Assembly (NCBI GenBank): GCA_963752755.1 | Contig: CAVVZJ010000001.1 | Coordinates: 496,001-560,000, forward strand | Source: CAVVZJ01 sp963752755 | GTDB taxonomy: Bacteria; Planctomycetota; Planctomycetia; Isosphaerales; Isosphaeraceae | Length of the DNA stretch: 64,000 nucleotides | Direction of reading: 5' to 3' | Part shown: positions 41,354 through 48,918 of the stretch, piece by piece | How the letters are laid out: every line of letters starts with the position of its first letter | Position numbering within the stretch: position 1 is the first letter of the stretch | Program-made: the position numbers and the translations under genes | The notes under the pieces: generated by a model | Database searches by the model: none | Seen by the model: the letters and a program-made list of their open reading frames with translations, nothing else | Told to the model about the DNA's origin: nothing

Positions 41354-42364
41354 TTGTCGAGCCGAACCTCTTCCATCGCAGACTGGCGCGCCCCGCGGAT
41401 CGTTCCCATCGCCGAAGGCCGTGACACGGGAAGTTTCGCCGCCGCCGTCCGCCGTGGCCTGACCGCGAAACCCAAGACCTTGCCCTGTCAGTTCTTCTAC
41501 GACGCCGTCGGCTCCCAGCTCTTCGAAAAGATCTGCGCCTTGCCCGAGTACTACCTCACCCGCACCGAAGACGCCATCCTCCGCACCCACGCCCCCGCGA
41601 TGGTCGCCGGCTTCGACCGGCCTCCCGCCCTGATCGAGCTGGGCAGCGGCAGCTCCACCAAGACCCGCCGCCTGATTGCCGCCGCCCGCGAGCGTTACGG
41701 CAAGCTGCACTACCTCCCGATTGACGTCTCCCCCACGATCCTCGAAGAATCGGCCGACGCCCTGACCCGCGAGTTCCCCGGCCTCCGCGTCACCGGCTTC
41801 GCCTCCGAATACCGCGCGGCCCTGGCCCGCTTCGCCGACCGCCTCCGCGGGCCGAAGCTCGTCGTCTTCCTCGGCTCCAGCCTGGGCAACTTCGAGCCCG
41901 ACGCGGCCCTTTCGCTTCTCCAGCACGTCGCCCGTTCCCTCGGCCCCGACGACCGCTTCCTCCTCGGCACCGACCTCGATAAGGACCCCGCGACCCTCCG
42001 GGCCGCCTACGACGACGCCGCCGGCGTGACCGCCCGCTTCAACCGCAACATCCTCGTCCGGATCAACCGCGAGCTGGCTGCCGACTTCAATCCCGACCGC
42101 TTCGCCCACCAGGCCCGCTATCGTCCCGACCTCCGCCGGATCGAGAGCCACCTCGTCAGCCTCGGCGCCCAGGTCGCCACGATCCGCTCCCTCGATCTCC
42201 GCGTCGCCTTCGACGACGGCGAATCGATCCACACCGAGAGTTCCCACAAGTACACGCCCGATTCCCTCGCCGCCCTCGCCGCCCGCGTCGGGTTCGTCGA
42301 GGAATCCTCCTGGACCGACCCCCGCAGCCTCTTCCGCGTCCAGCGATGGCGGACCCGGTCTTGA
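41354..42364 (+). CDS. egtD: L-histidine N-alpha-methyltransferase (EgtD-like)
   Basis: 336 residues from a TTG at 41354, with AAGGTGAT about 7 bases upstream. SAM-dependent enzyme that trimethylates histidine to hercynine, first step of ergothioneine synthesis. Signatures: PKTLPCQFFYDAVGSQLFEKICALPEYYLTRTE (EgtD N-domain), LIELGSGSSTKTRRLI (SAM loop), VFLGSSLGNFEPDAAL, and ESSHKYTPDSLAALA. No EgtB lies nearby, so the rest of the pathway, if any, is elsewhere. 41107-41353 upstream is non-coding. Confidence 0.92.
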   Translation: MSSRTSSIADWRAPRIVPIAEGRDTGSFAAAVRRGLTAKPKTLPCQFFYDAVGSQLFEKICALPEYYLTRTEDAILRTHAPAMVAGFDRPPALIELGSGSSTKTRRLIAAARERYGKLHYLPIDVSPTILEESADALTREFPGLRVTGFASEYRAALARFADRLRGPKLVVFLGSSLGNFEPDAALSLLQHVARSLGPDDRFLLGTDLDKDPATLRAAYDDAAGVTARFNRNILVRINRELAADFNPDRFAHQARYRPDLRRIESHLVSLGAQVATIRSLDLRVAFDDGESIHTESSHKYTPDSLAALAARVGFVEESSWTDPRSLFRVQRWRTRS

Positions 42365-42435
42365 CACCGAATCCGTCTCGTAGGTTGCTCGGCGAGCACT
42401 GACCGCGAGACAGGAGCCCGGACGTTCTGCCTCCG

Positions 42436-42483
42436 GAAGACGGGGACCGGCTTCGAGTCTTCGAGGTGCCTGTCCCCGTCTTC
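42436..42483. terminator. Bidirectional hairpin between convergent genes
   Basis: GAAGACGGGGAC (42436-42447) and GTCCCCGTCTTC (42472-42483) are perfect 12-base arms, with a 24-base loop that itself has a short TTCGAG pair. It sits between the convergent egtD and beta-lactamase-like genes. Confidence 0.75.
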
Positions 42484-42498
42484 GCTTGGCGTTACGCC

Positions 42499-43470
42499 TC
42501 AATCCTCCAGCCCGAGCGACGCTCGACCGGCCCGGCTGATCTGTTCGGCGAGCTTGTCCGCTGCGTCGTCGAGGCGCTCCGAGGCCCCGCGGCGTTCGCC
42601 GTCCGGCAGGTCCGGCCACTCCAGCATCACGACGAAGACGACCGGCCCCTTCGCCGTCTCCCACCAGCCGGCGCGGACTTGCGTCAGGGGGTCGGAGGCG
42701 AGTTCGCCGGTCTTGATATGGAGCGTGCCCAGCCGTTCGTCGGGCCGTCGGATGATGGCGTCGAGGATGGCCGCGCGGGTGGGCTCGGCCAGGCCGGCGA
42801 GCGTGCCGGTGGCGAGGCGCTGATAAAGCCGGCCAAGGTCCTCGGCGGTACACGCGTTATCGCCCGGGTCCTTGCGGTCGCGGAGCATGTAGCGGCGGGC
42901 CGTCACCGTCGCGAAGGCCGGGTCGCGCCGGCGGATCGCCGCGGTCAACACCTCGGGACCACCCAGCGCGGCCGTCGTCAGGTTGGCCGCCGCGTTGTAC
43001 ACCGCGTTCGAAGCCGGCGCCCGGCCCATCATCACCGCGCCGATCCGCCGCACCGACGCCCCTTCCAGTTCCTTGCGGATCTCCGCCCGGATCCCCGGCG
43101 CGAAGTGGGAGACCGCCGGGTGTTCGTCGTCGAGGAACGCCGCGGCGCCCGGCAGCGGCTCGTCGAGATCATCCCGGTAACGGTCGAACAGCTCGACGAG
43201 ATAAAACGTCTTGATCGCGCTGGCTGTCGGCCGCATCACCTCCGGCTTCACCGCGAACCAGGGTCCCCCTTCCTCTCCTCCCAGCCAGACGCTCGCCTCA
43301 GCCCCCGCCCCGGCCTTCTCCAGCCGGTCCTCGATCGCCTGCGACAGTGCCTCCGCGTCGATCGGCTCCCTCTGCGCCCGGACCCCCGCCGACTCGCCGA
43401 GGAATCCGGCCGCGACCACCAGGCACGCCGCCCACCCGCGGACTCTCCGCTCTCGCTCCACGCTTCGCAT
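42499..43470 (-). CDS. Class A beta-lactamase-fold serine hydrolase
   Basis: 323 residues from ATG 43470, preferred over 43476 because GGAGG then sits seven bases away. A signal peptide (WAACLVVAAGFLGESAGVRAQ) exports it. Serine beta-lactamase motifs are in order: S84-A-I-K (TASAIKTFYLVELFDRY), an S-x-N element (ASNAVYNAAANLTTAALGG) and KTG (HIKTGELASDPLTQVRAGWW). These belong to the beta-lactamase/D-ala-D-ala hydrolase fold (PF13354-like). Whether it degrades beta-lactams is unknown, since many planctomycete members are general serine hydrolases. Confidence 0.85.
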   Translation of the reverse strand: MRSVERERRVRGWAACLVVAAGFLGESAGVRAQREPIDAEALSQAIEDRLEKAGAGAEASVWLGGEEGGPWFAVKPEVMRPTASAIKTFYLVELFDRYRDDLDEPLPGAAAFLDDEHPAVSHFAPGIRAEIRKELEGASVRRIGAVMMGRAPASNAVYNAAANLTTAALGGPEVLTAAIRRRDPAFATVTARRYMLRDRKDPGDNACTAEDLGRLYQRLATGTLAGLAEPTRAAILDAIIRRPDERLGTLHIKTGELASDPLTQVRAGWWETAKGPVVFVVMLEWPDLPDGERRGASERLDDAADKLAEQISRAGRASLGLED

Positions 43471-43626
43471 CGCCATCCCTCCTTCCAGTCGGCTCGGCCA
43501 TCCTCGCGAGGCCGCTCGCCGGCTCGTCGACGATTCTAGGCCCCCCGCCCGCTCACGCAACGCCCTCGAATCGCCCCATCATCTTGTCCCCTTGAAAGGG
43601 ATTCGCTATCGTGATTCCTTTCAATC

Positions 43627-44379
43627 ATGACTGCTGTTCTGAGGGACAGGCCGATGGACGTCCTCCTGCGGATCTACATCCGTGCCCTGATGAAGGGCAA
43701 TCCGGTCGCCATTCTCCTGACGGTCGTCGCCGCCGTGGCCGTCAGCGCTGGGCCGTTCGCCAAGGGGATTTCCGAGGGTGACTCGACCGCCATTGGCCTG
43801 GCGGCGTTCATTCTCCTGGGTATCACCTTCGTCCTTGGCGTGGCGATCTACGACCGCCTCAATGACCCCGAACGGAAGAAGTCGAAGTCGCCGACCCTCC
43901 TCCGGCTCTGGCCGCCGCTGAGACTCCCCGCTCGACCCGCTCCGTCGCGAGTTCCACCGGAACGTGGGCTCTCGTCATCGTGGTGCGGCCGGTTCGCCGT
44001 CCGTACCCGATCGGCGCTCCCTGGCAATTCGAGTCGCCACCGGCGCGTCCCGAGGCGTTGCTTCGGGCGTCTCGGACGCGTCGCGGATCGTCTCGCGAAC
44101 ATTCCAGGCCGCGCGATTGCCACGTCCTTCACGACCGGAAGCCTGGCGACGGCGTGGGTTGGATTCCGCCCCGGCCGCGGGACGATACGCCTAAGAGTCA
44201 AACCGGAGCCGACCGGAGACTGGCCGCCACCGACCCCTGGGATTGAGAGGGAGTTCGCCCATGCGTCGTCCTGCCGCCGCAACCCCCCCCCGCCGCAGTA
44301 TCTCGATTCGCGCCGGATTCGCCCTGTCGCTGGGTCTGGTTGTCCTGGCCGGAGGCGCCGGTCCGAAGACCGTCGCTAG
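43627..44379 (+). CDS. Hypothetical membrane protein, 3' part doubtful
   Basis: The first ~90 residues look coding: MDVLLRIYIRALMKGNPVAILLTVVAAVAVSAGPFAKG and IGLAAFILLGITFVLGVAIYDRL, two helices, then a basic DPERKKSKSPT end. The likely start is ATG 43654 (GAGG about 11 bases upstream) or 43627. Beyond about 43890 the frame is only Pro/Arg-rich sequence without a family pattern and overlaps the next gene, so the natural end may lie earlier through a frameshift. Function unknown. Confidence 0.4.
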   Translation: MTAVLRDRPMDVLLRIYIRALMKGNPVAILLTVVAAVAVSAGPFAKGISEGDSTAIGLAAFILLGITFVLGVAIYDRLNDPERKKSKSPTLLRLWPPLRLPARPAPSRVPPERGLSSSWCGRFAVRTRSALPGNSSRHRRVPRRCFGRLGRVADRLANIPGRAIATSFTTGSLATAWVGFRPGRGTIRLRVKPEPTGDWPPPTPGIEREFAHASSCRRNPPPPQYLDSRRIRPVAGSGCPGRRRRSEDRR

Positions 44380-45223
44380 CAAGGCCGCCGATCGGCCCGC
44401 CACCACGGTGGAGTGGCTGAGCCGGCAGGCCGACGTCGTCGGCCGCCGCCTGTCGGCCTCGTATCGCGCCACGCCGCCCATCGACCGGATCACCTGGGGC
44501 GGCCTGATCGCCTGCGGGTTCCTGGGGGCCTGGACGGGCCTGGAGCGGCTGCTCCGGGTCCGTAAGAGTCGCGTGATCCCCCGCGCCTTCCGCGACCGCT
44601 TCCATGCCCGGCTCGTCGAGGGCAAGCTCGACTGGGGCAAGGGGCTCGACTACTGCGAGCTGAACCCAAGCCCCGCCGCCCGCGTCGCCCTGGCCGCCAT
44701 CAAGCGCTGGGGACGCCCCGCGCCCGACCTCGACCGCGCCGTCACCCTCGCCCGTCAGACCGAGGTGGACCGCATCCGCCGCCACATCGGTACCTTGCGA
44801 CGGGTCGCCGCCCTGGCCCCCTTGCTCGGCCTGCTCGGGACGCTCAACGTCTCAGGGCGTTCCCTCGCCTCCCTGCCGGCCGGCGCGGCCTGGGGACCGG
44901 TCGTGGCCGCCTCGCTGGCCCCGTTGACGGCCGGCGTCGGTCTCGCGATCCTGGCCCTCGTGGCGTATGACGGCCTGATGGGTCGGGTCGAGTCGATCGC
45001 CAGCGAGCTGGACCGCATCGCCGCCGAGATCGTCGATGCCATCGCCCTGGCCGCCACCCCGACGCCCATCGCGACCCATCCCGCCCGGGTCGAGCGTCCG
45101 ATCCACGGTGGCACCGGCCACGTTCGCCTCGAGCCCGCCGCGCCGGCGCGGACGCCCCATTCCGTCCGGGTCGAGATCCCCGACCGGTTCGCCCGGCACG
45201 TCGATCGCGACGCGGAGATCTGA
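44261..45223 (+). CDS. TolQ/ExbB/MotA-like proton channel protein
   Basis: 320 residues from ATG 44261 (GAGGGAG upstream). A helix near residues 78-100 (ITWGGLIACGFLGAWTGLERLL) is followed by a cytoplasmic helical loop and two C-terminal helices carrying the family signature RVAALAPLLGLLGTLNVSG and AAWGPVVAASLAPLTAGVGLAILALVAYDGL. TolQ/ExbB channels work with an ExbD/TolR subunit and a TonB/TolA rod to energise the outer membrane. The downstream gene is TonB-like, but no ExbD-type gene appears between them. The ATG of a short 80-codon frame follows directly on the TGA. Confidence 0.75.
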   Translation: MRRPAAATPPRRSISIRAGFALSLGLVVLAGGAGPKTVASKAADRPATTVEWLSRQADVVGRRLSASYRATPPIDRITWGGLIACGFLGAWTGLERLLRVRKSRVIPRAFRDRFHARLVEGKLDWGKGLDYCELNPSPAARVALAAIKRWGRPAPDLDRAVTLARQTEVDRIRRHIGTLRRVAALAPLLGLLGTLNVSGRSLASLPAGAAWGPVVAASLAPLTAGVGLAILALVAYDGLMGRVESIASELDRIAAEIVDAIALAATPTPIATHPARVERPIHGGTGHVRLEPAAPARTPHSVRVEIPDRFARHVDRDAEI

Positions 45224-45859
45224 ATGGCCGTCGTCCGGTCGCCTTCCCGAGAGGGGGCGAACGGCCCGGCCAACCGCCGCCCGCCGTCTCGCCCCCCGCT
45301 GTCGAATCCGGACGCTCTCCCGCGCCCGAGTTCCCTTCTTGTGCTAAACTTAACCCTGGCTCCTTGGCAATTCGGTGGTCGTTCGCCTGGCCCGTTCGCG
45401 GCCTCGCAGGAAGATGCCGCGACGCTCCCCCAGCGCCGAACGAACTTCAAGATGGGTAAAATTTAATTCCAAATCATTGGTGACAAGCGAGTTGTGGGCT
45501 GGGCTCTCCGGCGTCGAGAAGCGTCCCCTCGACGTCTTCACGCCGTCTCGACAGCGTCCCAGGCGCGTCGCCGGAGCGTTCGCAAGGCGTCCCGGGTGTC
45601 GACAGGCCGTCAAAGAAAGCGGCTCTCGCCGTCCTGCCGGGAACGGGATTCCGGAAAGCCTCGCCCGATGCGATTCCGCAATCCACCATTCGCAATCCGC
45701 AATGGTCTGTGTCTGCCGGAGCCGATTTCTTAGGATAAAGGACCGTCCCCGCGCGAAGGACCCGGGGCGGCACGCGGTCCCCGGTCGTCGTGAGGCGGGT
45801 TGCGCCCCGCGAACGCCCCGGTGGGATCGTCTGAACCGCATCAACAGGAAGGGGATGCG
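45224..45859. other. Gap where an ExbD-type gene might be expected
   Basis: 636 bases between the channel gene and the TonB-like/toroid gene. A frame of 80 codons (45224-45466, MAVVRSPSREGANG...) starts right after the channel stop but has no ExbD features. 45436-45459 carries a second copy of the GCGCCGAACGAACTTCAA repeat also seen at 28190. Nothing else is evident. Confidence 0.45.
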
Positions 45860-48220
45860 ATGACCGGCCTGGACCTCGTGACGTTCCTCCGGCTGCTCCG
45901 GGCCGACCTCGGCGCCTGGCTCAGCCTGAGCTCGGTCGTCGTGATCCTGGCCCTGATGGCCTGGACGAGCTGGGGCAAGAAGCGGGCCCTTCGCAAGTGC
46001 CTGGTCCTCTCGATCGCCGTCCACGTCGGCCTGGTTGTCTATGGCCGCGACCAGGCCGCCCGCTTCCTCGCCCCTGGGTCGGAGTCGCCCGAGTCGTCGC
46101 CGGAACGCATCCAGCGTATCCGGATCGTTCGCGACGACCCGGCCGTCCCCGACGACCCGGCTCGCTCCGGTCCCTCCCACGACGGCAAGGGTCGCCGCCG
46201 CCCCCTGGCCGCCTGGGACCGCCCCGGCCGCGCCCTGGCCCTCGCCGAGCCCGACCTGTCCGTGCAGCGTCCCGAGCCCGCCGCCGCCGAGGCCCTCGAC
46301 CGTCCCGAGCCTACCCAGCTCCCGATGCCGCTCGCGACCGCCGCCCCCGAGATCCAGCCGCCCGAGCCCATGCCAGCCGGACCGCGAGCGGTCGAGAATC
46401 CTGGCCCGCATCGCGCCCTCGAACCACCCCCGCCAGCCCCCGCCAGCCCGGACGAGGCCGCGCCGGTCGCGCTCGCACGGACCGAGCCGTCCCCGTCCGC
46501 CGTCCCCGCCTTGCCACCCGACCCGCTCGGCCACGGCCCCCGGCCCTCTGCCCGACGAACTTCGACGCGGCCGGATCTCGTCCGTCCCGACCGGCCCGAG
46601 CCGGCCCTGGCGAGCGGTGACCCCTCGGCCCCGATCCCGGCCGCACCGGCCCCCTCCGAGCCGGCCCCGCCTCGCTCCGCCCAGGGCGCGAGCCTGACGG
46701 ACTCGGACCCGTCCCCATCCCCGGCGCCCTCAGTCGGGTCTGACCGGCCCCGGGTCGAGCCGCCCCGGGCCTCGGGGCCGACGTTGGCCCTGGCCCGTCC
46801 CGACCTGGACAGCCCGGCTCGAAGCCCCCGCTCCCGTCCCGATCTCGCCCGCCCCGGCCTGGAGCCGCCACATCGGACGGTCGCCCCACCGCCCGTGCCC
46901 CTCGTCCGGGCCACGCCGACCGCCCCGCCGCGGTTGCCGGACGTCGCCGGCCCGCCGCGCGACCGGAGGTTGCCGGAGATCCCGGAGGTCTATCGTTCCC
47001 GGCTGGCCCCGAACCGCTCCGAGCTGGCCCTGGCCGCCGGCGCCACCGCCGCCAGCGAGCAGGCCGTCGAGCGGGCCCTCGCCTGGCTCGCCCGCCACCA
47101 GGACGCCGACGGCCGCTGGAACGCCGGCCGCCGCAAGGTCGGCGACGGCCGGACCGCCGCCCCCGGCGAGGCCAGCTTCACCGCCCACTGCCCGGCCGGC
47201 GACGTCTGCGAAGGGGACTGCTTCTACTGGGAGGCCGATACCGCCGTCACCGGCCTCGCCCTCCTCGCCTACCTCGGCGCCGGCCACACACACCACAAGG
47301 CCGGCCCCTACGCCCGCAACGTCACCGCCGGTCTCAACTTCCTGATCCGCACCCAGAAAGCCGACGGCGACCTCCGCGGCATCAGCCGAGGGGTCGGCAT
47401 GTACTGCCACGCCATCGCCACCCTCGCCCTCTGCGAGGCCTACGCCCTCTCCGGCGACGAACGCCTCCGACGCCCCGTCGAGCGGGCCGTTACCTTCCTG
47501 ATGGACTCCCGAGCCGAGGACCGCCAGTCCTGGCGCTACGCTCCGAACGACCCCTTCAGCGGCGACACCAGCATCCTCGGCTGGGCCATCCTCGTCTGGA
47601 AGTCCGCCACCGAGATCGGCCTTCCCATCAAGGGGGACGTCCGCGAAGGCGCCCTGAAGTGGCTGGAGCGCGTCTCCCGAGGCGACCACGGCGGCCTGGC
47701 CGTCTATCGTCCTTTCCCCCAGGAAGGCTTCCCGATCACCCCCACGATGACCGCCGAGGCCTGGGCCTGCCGCCAGTTCCTCGGCGTCGGCGGCCCTGGC
47801 CTGGCCAGTGACGAGGCCGCCTCGTACCTCCTCCTCCACGGCCCCGATCGCGACCCGTTCAACCTCTACTACTGGTACTACGGCACCCTCGCCATGTACC
47901 AGCACGGCGGCCAACCCTGGACCCGCTGGAACGCCCGCGTCCGCGACCAGATCGTCCGCCGCCAGGCCCGCGCCGGCCACGCCGACGGCAGCTGGGACCC
48001 CGCCGACTGCCGCGACCCCTACGACCTCCGTGGCGGCCGGATCTACACGACCGCCCTCGCCGCCCTCTCCCTCGAAGTCTATTACCGCTACCTCCGCCTC
48101 TACGACGCCCCCGCCTCGCCCCCGCCCACCCTCGCACCCGCCTCCGACTCCGGCCTCCGCCGCGCCGGCTTCGACGGCCCCCTCGATGACCCCTTGCCCG
48201 TGCCCGACGATCCCCGGTAG
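45860..48220 (+). CDS. TonB-like N-terminus fused to terpene-cyclase-type alpha/alpha toroid
   Basis: 786 residues from ATG 45860 (AAGGGGATG upstream). The N-terminus has two helices (WLSLSSVVVILALMAW and CLVLSIAVHVGLVVYG; the latter is TonB-like), then about 320 residues of Pro/Ala/Arg-rich linker with repeated PEP/RP units, like a long periplasmic rod. Residues about 400-760 form an alpha/alpha barrel of the squalene-cyclase/prenyltransferase type: AVERALAWLARHQDADGRWNAG, DTAVTGLALLAYLGAGHTHHKAG, ISRGVGMYCHAIATLALCEAYALSGD, AYDAAAWACRQF-like MTAEAWACRQFLGV. No DXDD catalytic motif is apparent, so it may be a binding toroid rather than a cyclase. Confidence 0.8.
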   Translation: MTGLDLVTFLRLLRADLGAWLSLSSVVVILALMAWTSWGKKRALRKCLVLSIAVHVGLVVYGRDQAARFLAPGSESPESSPERIQRIRIVRDDPAVPDDPARSGPSHDGKGRRRPLAAWDRPGRALALAEPDLSVQRPEPAAAEALDRPEPTQLPMPLATAAPEIQPPEPMPAGPRAVENPGPHRALEPPPPAPASPDEAAPVALARTEPSPSAVPALPPDPLGHGPRPSARRTSTRPDLVRPDRPEPALASGDPSAPIPAAPAPSEPAPPRSAQGASLTDSDPSPSPAPSVGSDRPRVEPPRASGPTLALARPDLDSPARSPRSRPDLARPGLEPPHRTVAPPPVPLVRATPTAPPRLPDVAGPPRDRRLPEIPEVYRSRLAPNRSELALAAGATAASEQAVERALAWLARHQDADGRWNAGRRKVGDGRTAAPGEASFTAHCPAGDVCEGDCFYWEADTAVTGLALLAYLGAGHTHHKAGPYARNVTAGLNFLIRTQKADGDLRGISRGVGMYCHAIATLALCEAYALSGDERLRRPVERAVTFLMDSRAEDRQSWRYAPNDPFSGDTSILGWAILVWKSATEIGLPIKGDVREGALKWLERVSRGDHGGLAVYRPFPQEGFPITPTMTAEAWACRQFLGVGGPGLASDEAASYLLLHGPDRDPFNLYYWYYGTLAMYQHGGQPWTRWNARVRDQIVRRQARAGHADGSWDPADCRDPYDLRGGRIYTTALAALSLEVYYRYLRLYDAPASPPPTLAPASDSGLRRAGFDGPLDDPLPVPDDPR

Positions 48221-48240
48221 GGCGTGTGCCGCACGCCATC
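48218..48240 (+). terminator. TAG-hairpin terminator repeat, copy 2
   Basis: TAG stop of the TonB-like gene is followed by GGCGTG-TGCCG-CACGCC, a perfect six-base stem whose loop differs from the other copies. Confidence 0.55.
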
Positions 48241-48275
48241 TCCGCGACAATAGTGGCCAGGGGAAAGGGCAACGT

Positions 48276-48854
48276 ATGAGTATCCACAAAACCCCGGAAC
48301 GTCGGACGATGACCGCCGAGGCGTTCCTCGCCATCCCCGAGGAAGGGGTCGATCGCGAGTTGATCCGAGGTGAATTGCGGGAGCGCGGCACGACGATCCG
48401 CAACCGCTTCCACGGCCTTGTGGAAACTCTCATCACGACGATTCTGATCGACTGGCTCGACACGCTGCCGAAGCCGCGCGGCCAGGTTCTCTGCGGTGAT
48501 GTCGGATTCTGGTTACGAGGCGACTCAGAGTCGGTCATCGGGATCGACGTCGCCTACGTCTCCGCCGACCTGCTCGCCGCCAGCCGGCCGGCTCAGATGT
48601 TTTTCGAGGGTCCGCCGATCCTCGCCGTCGAGATCCTCTCGCCATCGGACACGCTGGAGAACATCGTCGAGAAGGTCAAGCTCTACCACGAGTTCGGCGT
48701 CCTCGTCTGGGTGGCCGACCCGTACTTCCGCACGATCGCCGTCCACCGCCCCGGCCAGCCGGTCGTGACGTACAACGACCGCCAGGACCTCGTCGGCGAC
48801 CCCGAGCTTCCGGGCTTCCGCGTCCCCGTCGCCCGGATCTTCGACGGCTCGTAG
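48276..48854 (+). CDS. Uma2-family putative endonuclease
   Basis: 192 residues from ATG 48276. Canonical Uma2 core: MTAEAFLAIPEEGVDRELIRGELRE, then PPILAVEILSPSDTLENIVEKVKLYHEFGVLVWVADPYFRTIAVHRP. The acidic residue of the AVEIL strand and the Lys of EKVKLY form a PD-(D/E)xK-like active site, so this copy looks catalytically complete, unlike the one at 34710. The biological target of Uma2 proteins is unknown. Confidence 0.88.
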   Translation: MSIHKTPERRTMTAEAFLAIPEEGVDRELIRGELRERGTTIRNRFHGLVETLITTILIDWLDTLPKPRGQVLCGDVGFWLRGDSESVIGIDVAYVSADLLAASRPAQMFFEGPPILAVEILSPSDTLENIVEKVKLYHEFGVLVWVADPYFRTIAVHRPGQPVVTYNDRQDLVGDPELPGFRVPVARIFDGS

Positions 48855-48918
48855 GGCGTGGGCAGCACGCCGTCTTTTTCCAATTCTTGAAGGCGGCGTG
48901 CTGCCCGCGCCCTACGAG
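48848..48918. terminator. Bidirectional terminator built from two inverted TAG-hairpin repeats
   Basis: Copy 3 (48852-48874, plus) and copy 4 (48892-48914, minus) face each other, giving 25-base arms (48848-48872 and 48894-48918) with one mismatch. Each copy alone also forms the GGCGTG/CACGCC hairpin, followed on the plus strand by CTTTTT. Both flanking genes use the embedded TAG as their stop. Confidence 0.8.

Noticed and set aside
42499..43470. Calling the serine hydrolase an antibiotic-resistance beta-lactamase
   Set aside because: SxxK, SxN and KTG motifs show the fold, but many environmental members do not hydrolyse beta-lactams, so resistance cannot be claimed.
45224..45466. Short frame after the ExbB-like gene as an ExbD homologue
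   Set aside because: It begins right after the channel stop but has no helix or ExbD motif, and runs into a dispersed repeat.
46730..48538. A 602-codon minus-strand frame opposite the TonB-like/toroid gene
   Set aside because: Reverse shadow of a Pro/Arg-rich gene; composition only, no conserved motif.
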